A DNA stretch of 64,000 nt from Hemicordylus capensis (taxonomy: Eukaryota > Chordata > Lepidosauria > Squamata > Cordylidae). Shown in pieces: positions 1 through 10,461 of the stretch; position 1 is the first letter of the stretch; each line of letters starts with the position of its first letter. Under the pieces are notes generated by a model. That model saw nothing but the letters and a program-made list of their open reading frames with translations, had not been told where the DNA came from and did no database searches. The stretch spans positions 3,472,001 to 3,536,000 of the forward strand of contig NC_069671.1 in assembly GCF_027244095.1 (NCBI RefSeq). Direction: 5' to 3'. Made by a program: the position numbers and the translations under genes.

Positions 1-142
1 GTATCCATTGAATAGTTGGAGATTCATTCGAACAGATTCAAATTCACCCGGATTTGAATCTATTTCTAATGAATCTCCACACTATTCAATGGATTCACAC
101 TTGACTCAATTCGAATTCACTTAGATTTCATGCACGTCCCTA
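1..142. mobile_element. Fragment of hAT-type foldback element (GATTC/GAATC-rich)
   Basis: The stretch is built of alternating GAATC and GATTC words and ends in TGCACGTCCCTA, the inverted form of the TAGGGATGTGCA terminus shared by other copies in this window (7552, 19953, 54547). The left end is cut by the window edge. Confidence 0.55.
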
Positions 143-285
143 GTATAACGCAGCTTCCTATGTGCCTATGAATGTGTGGACACATGTCTCCACAGCATCT
201 AGTTTCCTGTCCTGTTGGTGCATAATCAGGCAGGGGGTTCATCCCTAACCACTATCGCCACCAGCACCAGCACCTACTCATACTA

Positions 286-470
286 TTTGTAAACAGCTTT
301 TCCATACTGAAATTCTCAAAGCAGTTTACACATAAAAAGAATAAGAAGATGGTTCCCTGTCTCCAAAGGGCTGTCAGTCAAAAAAGAAACAGAAGGCAGA
401 AACCAACAACAGCCACTGGAGGGAGGCTGAGCCGGGAATCCACCCCTCAACAGACAAATTCATCTGCATA
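286..470 (-). mobile_element. L2-type LINE 3' tail fragment
   Basis: It carries the block 'CCCTGTCTCCAAAGGGCT' plus 'AAGAAACAGAAGGCAG' and 'GCCACTGGAGGGAGGCTG', seen many times in the window (3497, 6060, 29415, 56362) next to a GGCGGTATA..AATAAATAAA end. 471-807 holds nothing I recognise. Confidence 0.55.
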
Positions 471-815
471 TTGAGGCCGATTCGAATTGGATGCGGACGG
501 GGGGTGGGGAGGGATGTGGCTGTACATGCTCCCTCCTCACCATGGTTTCAGGCTTGTTGGTCAGTATCATCTGAACCAGCATTATGCTGTGGGATTATCC
601 TTCAGGTTCTGATAAGCAGGACAACAGGACTGTACGCATAAGAAGTCTTAGAGGTCATTCATTCTCACGACTGGGCGAGGTGGCAGGCGGCGGGTGAGGA
701 GGGCTACAGAAGCCCACCTTCCCTGCCCACAATCTCCGAGGACTGTCTGGGCATGTGGATCATGGGTCCTGAGGGTCGGCTACTGTCCCAAGGAGTGTGG
801 GGGACAGGATGTGTC

Positions 816-983
816 CAGGGGCGTAGCTAGGGGAGAGGGGGCCCGTGTTCATCCCTCTCTCGGGTGGCCCCCCAGAGTGAGGGAGACAATGAAGAAAATA
901 GGGAGGGATGGAGCTGGAGGGCCCTCAGGAGCTGGCGGCCCGTGTTCTTTGAACCCTTTCGCTCAATTATAGCTACGCCCCTG
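816..983. mobile_element. hAT MITE with perfect 8-bp TSD
   Basis: The ends CAGGGGCGTAGCTAG and TAGCTACGCCCCTG are inverted, and the flanks 808-815 and 984-991 both read GATGTGTC. A perfect 8-bp duplication points to hAT. A second copy of this family is nested in a CR1 at 50221. Confidence 0.85.
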
Positions 984-1069
984 GATGTGTCATCCCTGCC
1001 CCTTGGGATTCCGCAAGGCACCACTGGAGTGCGCGGTGCATTTGGGGGGTCCCCCCAGCGGTGGGTGGG

Positions 1070-1191
1070 CAGGGCCAGTGCCAGACTGTTTTGCGCCCTA
1101 GGCAAACACATGGGCACTCTACGCTCTGCGCCCCTCTGAGGTCTGCGCCCATGGCGGCTGCCGAGTTGGCCTAATGGTTGCACCGGCCCTG
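1070..1191. mobile_element. Short hAT-like MITE
   Basis: Inverted ends CAGGGCCAGTGC and GCACCGGCCCTG bound a 122-bp non-coding element. I found no convincing target duplication. Confidence 0.55.
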
Positions 1192-1341
1192 CAGGCACCC
1201 ATCAGTGCTTCAGAGCACTGGCTCATGATCAGGAAATGAGGTTAAGGGGGTGCTCGCTCTCTGAACTTCATTTATGAGACGGGGTCGCTCCCCGAGGTGC
1301 CGTTGGGAGGCTCATCATGCCTCCTGGCCCTTCTTACAGGT

Positions 1342-1909
1342 AGAGGCGTATCTAGGGAAAATAGTGCCTAGGGCAAGCACTGAAATTGCGCTCCCTGTCC
1401 AAACATCTGACACCCATCTGATTCTCTGTACATAGTGCCAAACTGAATATGTGTACAGTGACTTCTATTATATTAATTTAAAAAAATAAATTTTTTTTTT
1501 TTAAAAATTTATTATTATTTTTTAAAAAATTAATTTTAAAAAAATTACCTGTAGTCCCTTCGGGGGGCTTCCTAAAGGCTGGGGGGTGGTCTGCAAAGGT
1601 TTCCCCTCCCCTCTCTGGCCTCTAGGGCCTTGCAGGGACCATTTCAGCATGTGCGGTGGCCATTTTTAAAATATATATATATTTTTAAAATGGCCACTGA
1701 AAACAAAATGGTGACTGCACGTGCTCAAATGGCCTCTGTGAGGCCTGGCATGGCCTAGGGCCTCACAGAGGCCATTTGAGCATGCGCGGTGGCCATTTTG
1801 TTTTCGGTGGACATTTTTTTTAAAAAAATTAATTTTAAAAAATTGTGCCCCCCTTCAAGTGGCGCCCGGGATATGTGCCCTGCCTGCCCTACCCCTAGAT
1901 ACGCCCCTG
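1342..1909. mobile_element. hAT element with perfect 8-bp TSD
   Basis: Ends TAGAGGCGTATCTAGGG and CCCTAGATACGCCCCTG are inverted; CTTACAGG flanks both sides (1334-1341 and 1910-1917). A longer relative in the other orientation lies at 21039-22088. The insertion sits about 100 bp upstream of exon 3 of OAS copy A. Confidence 0.88.
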
Positions 1910-2014
1910 CTTACAGGTAGCCAACTCTGGGCTTGGCTTCTCGTCAGAACAGCCTTTTAGTCTGCCATAACATCATGTCACAATATATTAGTCTGTGTTT
2001 GTTTTCCACGACAG

Positions 2015-5000
2015 GCCAGATCAGCAACACCAAGCCTGACCCCCAGGTGTACGTCAAGCTGATTGAGGCGAGAGGCCAGCCTGGGGAATTCTCCAGGTGC
2101 TTCACGGAGTTACAGAAGACATTCATTTCTCAACGGCCCACCAAGGTGAAGAGTCTCATCCGCCTGGTGAAATACTGGTATAAGAAGGTATGTGGGCTCC
2201 CAGGGACAAGATGTGCTCAAGATCCCAGTTCTAAGCAGCGTATAACTTGTAATGATGCAGAAAAGAAGGTTATGCATCCTGTTGAGATGTTGCAGCTGTG
2301 CTTGCTGTCATCATCCTCTCTGTGCTGACATTTCCGGTCCCAGCAACTACAACTCCCATAATCCCCAGCCACAGTGGCCGATAGCCAGGTATTATGGGAG
2401 TTGTAGGCCAGCTGCTCTCCCCCTGCTAAATAAAGAGAATCACCGATTTTAAAAGGTGCCTCTTTGCTCCGTTAGCAGGGGATTACTGCTTGTATTTAAA
2501 AGCCCGCCTCTCCCTTCCTTTCCCTTCTATTGCTTCTGTTCTTTCTGTGCAACTGCTAGTTTGTTCTGCTGACGACACAACCGAAAGAATAAACACTTCC
2601 CACACCACATCTTTCCCCCTTCCTGTCTCCTAGTACGTACTCCCTTGCAAATCGCAGCTCCGAGAAGGAGAGTCACTACCCCCCAAATATGCCCTGGAGT
2701 TGCTAGCTGTCTATGCCTGGGAAAAAGGAAGCCGAGAGCCGGATTTCGATATGGCAGAAGGATTCCAGACGGTGCTTTGGCTCATTGAGAACTATAAGCA
2801 GCTCTGCATATTTTGGACCAAATCCTATGACTTTGAGGATCTGGCCATTAAACGATACCTGCAGGGCCAGCTGTTGAAACGCAGGTCAGTTTCCGGTGCC
2901 TCCCTCCAACGATGTGCGTTTCGTGAGTCTTGTGTGCTTGTAACTGCCTACCCTAATATTCCATTTGTCTATTCCAGATTCTTTTATTTTGCCAAACGCT
3001 TATCCTGTGCTCATTTAATCGCAAAGAGTAGGGTTGTTCTTTCGAATAAAGATGGGCAAAAAACCTCCCCACAAAACCCCCTATAATTTTTTTTAAATGT
3101 ATTTGATTTATATACCGCCCTTCCAAAAATGGCTCAGGGCGGTTTGCAACAAAATAAAGGGTACAGTGTGCCGTCAAGTCGATTTCGACTCGAACCGGCA
3201 ACCTTCCGCTTGTTAGTCAAGTATTTCCCCACTGTGCCACTTACGGTGGCACAACAAAATAAAAACAATTAACAATCAATTAACAATCAAAATCAAGACT
3301 AAATCAAATTAAAATCATGTTAACAATTAAAATCATTTAAACATTAAAATCATTTAAAATGAACACTATTTTTTTAAAAAAATGTAGATCTAATTAAAAG
3401 CCTGGGTGGCAACTTCCTATGTTCCTATGAGGAGAGAGGAGCTGGCTTTGGGGTAGCAAGCACGACATGTGAGCACTGTCAGATATTCCTCTTAACAACA
3501 ACAAAAAATATTTATATACCGCTTTTCAACAAAAGTTTCCAAAGTGGTTTACATAGAGAAATAATAAATAGAAAAATAAGATGGCTCCCTGTCCCCAAAG
3601 GGCTCACAGTCTAAAAAGAAACACAGGACAGATGCTAGCAACAGCCACTGGAGGGATGCTGTGCTGGGGGTGGAGAGGGCCAGTTACTCTCCCCCTGCTA
3701 AATAAAAGAGAATCACCATGTTAAAAAGGTCCAGTTACGGTTGCCACCAGCTCGTCTGGTGGTGATTCAGGACCAGGCTTTCTCTGTGGCTGCCCCAGGG
3801 CTTTGGAATAAGCTCCCTGCTTATTCCATCTCCTTCTCTGTTTATTTCTCAGGAAGAACCTCAAGACCCTCCTGTTCTCTTGGGCTTTTAATTGGAATTA
3901 ATGTTAATAATTTTATAAACTTGTTCTAATAATTTTATTCTGGTTTTTTTTATTGTCATGTATTTTAATTTGTGGCTTGTAAATATTTAAAATTTTGTAC
4001 ACCGCCTAGAGATATACATATCGGGCAGTATAAAAATATAATAAATAAATAACTACATAAATAAATAAAATTAAATAAAAAGGTGCCTCTTTGTCCAGTT
4101 AGCAAGGGGTTTTGGGCAAAAGGGATTGGGAATCCCTTAAGGGACTGAGCCAAAGCTCAGTGGAAGAGCACCTGCAGGCTTGCAGGCAGAAGGTCCCAGG
4201 TTCACTCCCTGGCAGCATCTCCAGGTAGGGCTGGGAGAGACGCCTGCCTGTATCCTTTGAAAGCTGCTGCCCGTCAGTGTAGACACTATGGAGCTGGGCG
4301 GACCAGGAGTCCGACTCAGAATGGAGCAGCTTCCAATGTCCCTGTGGAAATACTGAGGCTGATCTGGAATAGCTTGCCAATGGCTATGCTGAGAACGTCA
4401 CAGCTGTACAGTACTCCCGAGCTCAGGTTTAGCTCTTTAACCACTGTACTTTACTGCCTTTTCCTCTTTTTGGGTTTCAGACCAGTCATCCTGGACCCAG
4501 CTGATCCAACTGGGAACCTGGGAGAGGGGGCCCGCTGGGACCTGCTTGCTCAAGAAGCGAAATCTGGTTCCCGTCAGAAATGCCTCAAATATCAAAATGT
4601 TTACATTTCTCCTTGGAAAGTTCCGGTAAGCGAACAAGTCGGTCTAAGTAGGACGGATAGAGCTTACTTTCTGCTTCTTTTAGCATAGTGCCGTGAGTTT
4701 AGTTTGTATCCAGCTGTCAGCTCGTGAGTTACAAAACAGGGTTGTCTATGCTTTTAGAGGCCGCCATCTTGAAACAAGATGGTGGATTGGCAGATATAGA
4801 GCCCTTCCTCACGATCAGGGAGAAAGGGCTCAAGGGAGGCTGCTAGCACTTACTTCCCGGCAGACGATAAAAATGTACTCTCATACAGACACTCAAACAA
4901 AACCATGTACAACTGTGAGAGAGGAGAATAATAATAGTTTGCGCGCGCGCACACACAGAGTCAACTCTCACCAACCACGAGGGTTCTTTTCTGGGAAAAC

Positions 5001-5771
5001 CTCGCAGTTGGTGAATTTGCGGTTGGCGAGCCATTGAAATCAACGGCAGGGTTAGGCGAAACGTGGTCGCGAAAGGACCGCAAAATACAGTTTAAAATCG
5101 CTGGGGAAATCCCTCCAAATCACCATGAGACAGTAAGAGGAGTGAGGGGGAACCCCCCAAATCACCCCTCAGCCCCCCAAATCAGCCCCTGGGCCCCGGA
5201 ATTTGAGGACCCCCCCAATTGCCAAAAAACCTCACCAACTCATGTCGCTGTGGGCGAGACCTTTCCCAGTTACAGATACTTAAAAACGCGATTGGGAAAC
5301 CCACAATTGGCGAGGGATGACTGTATATATATAATAGACATCTCACGATAAATTAATCACTCCAGCTTGTCAGAAGCGGGGTTAGGGTCTGTCACCAGCT
5401 ACCTTGCAGTGAGTCAGACTCTTGGTCCATTTAGGTGCCTTTGAAATTTAGCAGAGGGAGGGGGACTAACATCCCTGGGACTAACATCCCTGGGCCATCT
5501 TGTCACTGACCAGAGCAGCTCTCTAGGGTTTCAGAGAGGGGTCTTTCCCAGCCCCCCAGGGAGAGGACGCCAAGCACTGAACGTGGGACTTCTGCACGCG
5601 AGGTAGGCTTGCTATCGCTTGAGCTTGAAACCAAACTGGCTTGGAGTCCATTGTGTCTCCAAGGCACAAATCCCCCATCTGTGTGTGTTTTTCTTCCAGC
5701 TGCAGGTCCCTTGGGAGGACGATCGGTCCTATGGCACCATTGTCAAGCAGTTCCTCCAGGGATTCTTCTGA
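2015..5771 (+). CDS. OAS1: 2'-5'-oligoadenylate synthetase 1-like, copy A (exons 3-6; 5' part outside window)
   Basis: OAS enzymes bind dsRNA and polymerise ATP into 2-5A, which activates RNase L. Seen here are exon 3 (2015-2187), exon 4 (2634-2884), exon 5 (4481-4625) and exon 6 (5700-5771, stop TGA 5769-5771), all with AG/GT borders and matching phases (2/0, 0/2, 2/0, 0). Family marks are [35 protein letters not shown] and [15 protein letters not shown], the alpha-helical C-terminal half of the OAS fold. Exons 1-2 with the catalytic aspartates must lie upstream of the window, or are missing. All visible exons are open. The last exon reads [15 protein letters not shown] and then runs eight residues to the stop: the Cys of the CTIL box found in copy B is Gly here, so this product is not predicted to be prenylated. 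Copy B is its tandem duplicate; both share the flank after the stop. Confidence 0.93.
2336..2420. repeat. MITE hairpin fragment in intron 3 of OAS copy A
   Basis: An inverted pair, CAACTACAACTCCCATAAT and ATTATGGGAGTTGTAGGCC, forms a stem around GCCACAGTGGC. It belongs to the 'actacaactcccat' hAT MITE group found across the window. Confidence 0.5.
3085..3245 (-). mobile_element. L2 tail plus remnant of Sauria SINE
   Basis: 'TATATACCGCCCTTCCAAAA' is the complement of the L2 GGGCGGTATA end. It is followed by the BovB-like 'GTGTGCCGTCAAGTCGATTTCGACTC' zone joined directly to the tRNA-like head (GAACCGGCAACC to CCACTGTGCCACTT), with the SINE middle deleted. 3246-3480 is A+T-rich with repeated CAATTAACAATCAA words. 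Confidence 0.6.
3497..4080 (+). mobile_element. L2 LINE 3' ends, two fragments in opposite orientation
   Basis: 3497-3720 is a minus-oriented L2 tail (TATATACCGCTTTTCAACAAAAG, CCCTGTCCCCAAAGGGCTCA). 3735-4065 is a plus-oriented end of L2 ORF2 ([17 protein letters not shown]) with its 3' UTR ending GGGCAGTATAAAAATATAATAAATAAATAA. It lies in intron 4 of OAS copy A. Confidence 0.65.
4137..4365 (+). mobile_element. tRNA-headed SINE, CR1-like tail
   Basis: An A-box-like AGCTCAGTGGAAGAGC and a B box GGTTCACTCCC form the tRNA-derived head. The common body follows (CCTGGCAGCATCTCCAGGTAG), then a decayed tail (ACTCAGAATGGAGCAGCTTCC). The same head also occurs behind a 5S head at 59969 and 31781. Confidence 0.7.
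4959..5325. mobile_element. Tigger/pogo-like MITE
   Basis: Ends AGAGTCAACTCTCACCAACCACGAGG and CCACAATTGGCGAGGGATGACTGT are roughly inverted, and the interior repeats 'ggttggcgag' words. Insertion lies next to TA-rich DNA. The family call rests on the appearance of the ends. Confidence 0.45.
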
Positions 5772-5945
5772 ATCAGGCCACGGCCTGACAACCATCCTTC
5801 CAGCCTCATCCGATGGTGGGGCCAGCCTAAGTTACTTTGCTGCTTGGGGCAAAAGAAGCACCTCTCAGCTCCCCATGGCCAGCCCAGCCGCACCTTCAAT
5901 GCTCCCCGATCTGAAAAGATCCCTGCACAATATCCCTGCCAAAGT
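5772..5945. other. 3' flank of OAS copy A shared with copy B
   Basis: After the stop, this flank contains GGGGCCAGCCTAAG..TTTGCTGCTTGGGGC and CTGAAAAGATCCCTGCACA. The flank of copy B has matching pieces at 27004-27185 (GGGCCAGCCCAAG..TTTTGCTGCC, CTGAAAATATCCCTGCACA). A hAT-like insertion therefore predates the duplication of the two genes. Confidence 0.6.
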
Positions 5946-6350
5946 TGGAATGTCAAGATACCTGTTTAGTCAGGCTTTTAGTTTATAGTTTTAAAGCTTT
6001 GGTTTTTTGTTTTTTTAAAAAAAAATTGTTGTTGTTATTGTTATTGTTATTAGGGCGGTATATTTCTATACTGCCCCTCCAAAAATGGCTCAAGGCGGTT
6101 TACACAGAGAAATAACAAACAAATGAGATGGCTCCCTGTCCCCAAAGGGCTCACAATCTAAAAAGAAACACAAGAGAGACACCAGCAGCAGTCATGGGAG
6201 GTACTGTGATAAATGCTTTTAGAGTTTTTATTGTATTTTAAATTGTTTTAATTATGTTAATGTTTTAATTGGTTTTATATTGTGAACTGCCCAGGGACTT
6301 TTTTGTATGGGGCGGTATATAAGTGTACTAACTAACTAACTAGATAAATT
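5946..6350 (+). mobile_element. L2 3' end with a second L2 tail nested in it
   Basis: GATACCTGTTTAGTCAGGC continues the L2 ORF2 end. A minus-oriented L2 tail (6050-6200) interrupts it, and the 3' UTR resumes to GGGGCGGTATATAAGTGTACTAACTAACTAACTA. 6351-6475 is a hAT-like fragment ending TGGTAGCTCCACCCCTG. 6476-7540 has no recognisable gene; many small frames overlap without homology that I know. Confidence 0.55.
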
Positions 6351-7551
6351 GGGAGGGCTGGGGCGGGCGCCCTGGAGATCGGGCCACGTGCACAAGGCAT
6401 CTCGCATGGCCCTTCCCCTTGGCGGCCTGGGTTCTTTGAACCCTACTGCTCAATGGTAGCTCCACCCCTGATACCAACACAGATCAGCCTTGCACAGTCC
6501 AGACCCCAACTGTCTCAGCACCACACAGCATTAAAATGCAGAACTGTTTACATGTGAAGTCCCATGTACATAGTATTGTTAGCCGTGGCCCCAACATCCA
6601 CCCAGAGATGGGTGACATGGAGATCCCCAGACCCTGCTGCTCCTGCAGAGGCTCCACTGCAATGCATGCAAGCCTGCTGCTCCTCCTGCAGGGGTTTCCA
6701 GCGACACAGAAGACCAGGCACTTCCCACCCTGGAACCACCAGCCTCACTCCCCAAGCCCCTAGGGGAGAAGATGGCCTCATACCTGAGTTGAGTTCCAAC
6801 AGAAAAGGAGGAGTGCTGCATAACTGGCTGTTTGGGCCCTGCCTTTCAGTGGGTCTCCTCAGGAGGGAGAGGAAAGTCAGCACTGGGGTATCCATGGGGA
6901 AATGGCCTTCCTAGGCAATGCAGGAATGGGTGCGGCCCTCTTCAGGCTATAGGAGCTCTCCGTTCCAGCTTAGCTGTTGCTGGATCAACAGCTGCTTTGG
7001 GGAGTACAACGCAGCTCTTACTAATCTGCTTTGCTATCTTGGTTCCTGTTCTCTTGGGTCCTTCCTTACTGCCTGGCCGCCAAGTCACCAGCTGTGCTGC
7101 GAATCGGCTCTGCGAGCGGACACATATTCAAGAATGAAGCATGGAGGCATTCTGGAAGACAAGCAAACCCATTTTACAGATGGGGAAGACCAAAGCTGAG
7201 AGCTTGAAGTGCAAAATACTGCCAGAACACGCACAGCGGAGAACTCATTTAAAGCACAACAATATGTGAAGATTTAGGGGACAGTTTGCTGCATATCTTC
7301 TTGGGACTTCAGAAATGGGACATTCAGCTCAGTGGGGCTTTCTTCGGGACAGTGGTGGGGTAGATGGAGGGGGCGCCTTGTACTGTCTCCCAACCTGTTT
7401 TTGCAGGTCAAAGTTGTGCAAGGATGGGGCTGTGCCCCACTCTTATGGCATCCATCTTGTGGAAAGCTACAGGGCAGACACATGTAAAGGCTTAGCTTAC
7501 TGAAGATTCAGAGTTTTGTGTCCCAAGGGTGCTATTCCAGGGTAGGGATGC

Positions 7552-7975
7552 TAGGGATGTGCATGGAACCAGCACAGGGAAGTTCGGAGGTGGGGGAGAA
7601 GACTTTAAGGGTTGGGGAGGGTGCACTTACCCCTCCCACTGCTTTCCCCCCACCAGTGCTCCATTTGCAAAAGGTCCCTCAGGGTGGCAGTGTACCTCCC
7701 TGCTGCCCCATTGCCTCATCGGACCCAACATCAACAGGAGTACCCGACACGCTTGGTACTTCCACTGACATGGGGTCCAACGAGGCAACGGGGAGGCATA
7801 GAGGCACGCTGCCACTCCAAGGGACCCTTTGCAAACAGAGCGCCGGTGGGGGAAATGCGGCGGGAGGGATAAGTGCACCTCCCAACCTTAAAGTTATCTC
7901 CCCCACCTTTGAAACAGCAGAACTGCTGGTTGTTTGAACCGGTTCAGAGGTTCAAACCGGTTCGGCACATCCCGA
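7552..7975. mobile_element. hAT foldback element, TAGGGATGTGC family
   Basis: It starts TAGGGATGTGCATGGAACC and ends GGTTCGGCACATCCCGA, with 8-bp flanks AGGGATGC (7544-7551) and AAGGATGC (7976-7983), one mismatch. The interior is itself inverted: the frame at 7612-7872 and the minus frame at 7627-7878 give similar peptides (ANRAPVG / ANGALVG), so the whole element could fold on itself. Confidence 0.82.
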
Positions 7976-8049
7976 AAGGATGCCTGCAAAAAGAAAGGAC
8001 ACATTTCAGAGCATTTCAACAACAATCTATTACCACAAGTTGCCTCTAG

Positions 8050-8495
8050 TAACCTCACTCCCTGGCAGCATCTCCAGGTAGGGAGGGCTGAGAGAGACTC
8101 CTGCTTGCAACCTTGGAGAGCTGCTGCCAGTCATTGTAGGCAATACTGAGCTAGATCGACCAAGGGTCTGACTCAGTAGAAGGCAGCTTTCTATGTGCCT
8201 ATATCAGGAAATGCTTCTCTGTAGTTGCTCTTAGACCATGGAATGCTTTCCCTATAGATATCCATGGCTTAACATCTTTGCCAGCCTTCAAAAGAGCCCT
8301 TAAGACACATCCCCCCCTCCCCGCCAGGCTTTTAGTAGTCTCTGAATGTTTTAAATTGCTGTTTTTAACACGAATGTTTTAACTGCTGAATGTTTTAATT
8401 GCTGTTATTTTGTTTTTCTTGTGTTTATTTTTGTGAACTGCCTAGAGCCTTTGGAGTCAGGCGGTATATAAATTAAATAAACAAACAAATAAAAC
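8050..8495 (+). mobile_element. SINE body/tail followed by L2 3' end
   Basis: 8050-8204 is the common SINE body and CR1-like tail (CCCTGGCAGCATCTCCAGGTAG to GAAGGCAGCTTTCTATGTGCC). 8205-8495 is an L2 ORF2 end and 3' UTR ending CAGGCGGTATATAAATTAAATAAACAAA. 8500-8900 holds nothing recognised. Confidence 0.65.
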
Positions 8496-8904
8496 AAAAT
8501 GCCTGTCCTTTGGGGTGAATCAAAGGTCCTGGTGAATTCAGGGTTGTTTACACTCCTGTTACCTCTAGAAGCCCATAGGATTCTGCTCCTGGAGTTACTT
8601 TCACAGTAATTACCACACTTCAGGTTTCTACACCCCCCACACCCTCTGCACAGTATTTTAATCATGCCTGAATGGTGCTGGATTTTTTCTTCTCTGTACT
8701 CCATTCTGGTGGTGCTGATGCTCATATTCCATTGCAATGTCGTGCAAGAGCAGTGGAAACTGTGGTAAATTCGTCGCTGCATTTTGTGTCTGTATAGTAT
8801 CTGCTCGGTGTCCACTCCATTTGCTCTCTCATAGACACTCCTATATTCATGCCATGGTCATATCATGCTCTCACACATACTACTTTAAAAGATGCACAAC
8901 ATTC

Positions 8905-9115
8905 ACACATTAGGCTGGTTGGTTCACACCGTCATCAAAATCAAGGGGTGGGGGGAAGGCAGGCTACCCACATTTGCTTGGTTGTGTGAAGGTCGCAAAG
9001 ATCCCTCCAGCCCAGGTTAGGCTTTTAGGCTTTAGGCCCAGGTTGCCTAAAGCAGGGTAACCCAGCCTCCCTAACCTACTCTTAACCAAGGTAGGACCTT
9101 GATTCTCTGGCTGAG
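8905..9115. repeat. Unclassified MITE-like repeat
   Basis: It shares GTTCACAC..ATCA..AAGG and CTAACC..CTCTTAACCAAGGTAGG with 24260-24405, a second copy of the same unnamed family; a related inverted form is at 27715-27925. 9116-9630 has no recognised gene. Confidence 0.45.
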
Positions 9116-9631
9116 TGGGCCCACTCACCTCTTCTAGCCAGCCACCAAGACCTAGCAGGCTCTCCCTTCCATGAAAACAATAGAGAGCTGTGGCTGGAGG
9201 GGCTGCCATCCATGGCTGTGCCACTCTGCAAAGCATACTTTATGATTCTGAACCTGGAGCAGCTTCAGCAGGGCTGGGTCTGTCACCTGCTCTTTTGTGG
9301 CCAGAGGGCAGCTGCTGCTGGCATGAGGCTTTCTCAGTCTGCTGGCAGTGCAAAGCATGCTGGGAAGGCATGCGGGGCCTTGGAAGACCTTCCCTGTTTG
9401 CTGCTCCGGACTTCAATAATGGACATCGCACCAGGTTTAATCGTGGGCTTTCTGGGTTTGCTGACCCAAACAGAGGTTCTGGTTGTGTGCCTGTTACTGG
9501 GGTAGGAACTCTTCAACTCTCCAAGCCACCCCCAAATGATTGTGTAAACAAGCCTACCAACTCTCAGTTGATGCCACTTTCCTAGTAATCCCTCTTGCGT
9601 TGTTAACATACACTCTGTAACAGCTTGCAAT

Positions 9632-9845
9632 TGTTGTTGTTGTTATTATTATTATTTACTTTTATATTCCGCTCTTTGAGGAGCTCAGAGTACATGCTTA
9701 TTTTTATCTTCACAACAACCCTATGGGGTAGGTTAGGCTGAGAGATACATGACTGGACCAGAGTCACCCAGTGAGTTTCATGGTTGAATGAGGATTCGAA
9801 CTCGGGACTTCCCGATCCTAGTCCAATACTCTAACCACTATGCTA
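9632..9845 (-). mobile_element. tRNA-derived SINE (MIR-like tail), minus strand
   Basis: Read on the minus strand, a head TAGTGGTTAGAGTATTGGACTA with B box GAGTTCGAATCC is followed by the ACTCTGGTCCAGTCATG body and a tail AGCTCCTCAAAGAGCGGAATATAAA. The same family lies forward at 32743 and as a tail at 46000. Confidence 0.7.
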
Positions 9846-10081
9846 TTGTTAATACTGTTAATTGACGCTATTGTCAATTGTTATAGAAAGGTCATCTCTG
9901 CAAATGAAGCCAGAGCTTTTATAGCCAATAGCTATAGGCTATAAAAATAGCTTCAGCAATTGCATTGGTGGGGGTTGAGGTAGCTTAATTCAGGGGCTTC
10001 CAGCCCAGGGTACAGAGATATGGACGGATTACAACTCCCATCATCCACAGGCACAACGGTCTTCAGCTGACTTCAGTTAAG

Positions 10082-10253
10082 TAAAGTGTGCCGTCAAGTC
10101 GGGGTCGACTCCTGGTGACCGCATAATAGGTGTTTCCTATTCACATAACAGGTGTTTCCCATAGTAACGTAATAGGTGTTTTATCAGTGGGGATTCGAAC
10201 TGCCAACCTCTGGCTTGTTAGTCAAGTCATTTCCCCGCTGCGCCAGAAAGTGC
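10082..10253 (-). mobile_element. Sauria SINE, minus strand, partial
   Basis: The order is BovB-like GTGTGCCGTCAAGTCGGGGTCGACTCCTGGTG, a partly deleted middle with three GTGTTTYCYAT words, and the tRNA-like head GGGGATTCGAACTGCCAACC. It ends about 85 bp before the ISRE of OAS copy B. Confidence 0.8.
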
Positions 10254-10337
10254 AGATTGTTGGTTAAGCCCTGCCCTGCCCAGCCCAGCCCCAACCCTTC
10301 CTTTGGCTTGAGGTCAACCATCCAAAGAGTTTCAGGT

Positions 10338-10375
10338 GGAAAACGAAACTTCTTCGAAGGCTGAGAAACGAAAGC
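10338..10375 (+). promoter_or_regulatory. ISRE pair upstream of OAS copy B
   Basis: GGAAAACGAAACT at 10338-10350 fits the ISRE consensus NGAAANNGAAACT exactly, and a second IRF-type site GAGAAACGAAAGC follows at 10363-10375. They lie 87-124 bp upstream of the ATG at 10462, as expected for an interferon-induced OAS gene. No TATA box is evident. Confidence 0.85.
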
Positions 10376-10461
10376 AGTGAGCAGAGCAGAACCAGTCGTT
10401 CTTTCCTGTCCTCCAGGCTCAGAAGTCAGAATTCTCTCTCCCACCCGCCTACCTCTCTGCC

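Noticed and set aside
694-1198. Overlapping frames near 0.7-1.2 kb as a gene
   Set aside because: They overlie two hAT MITEs with inverted ends; no homology recognised.
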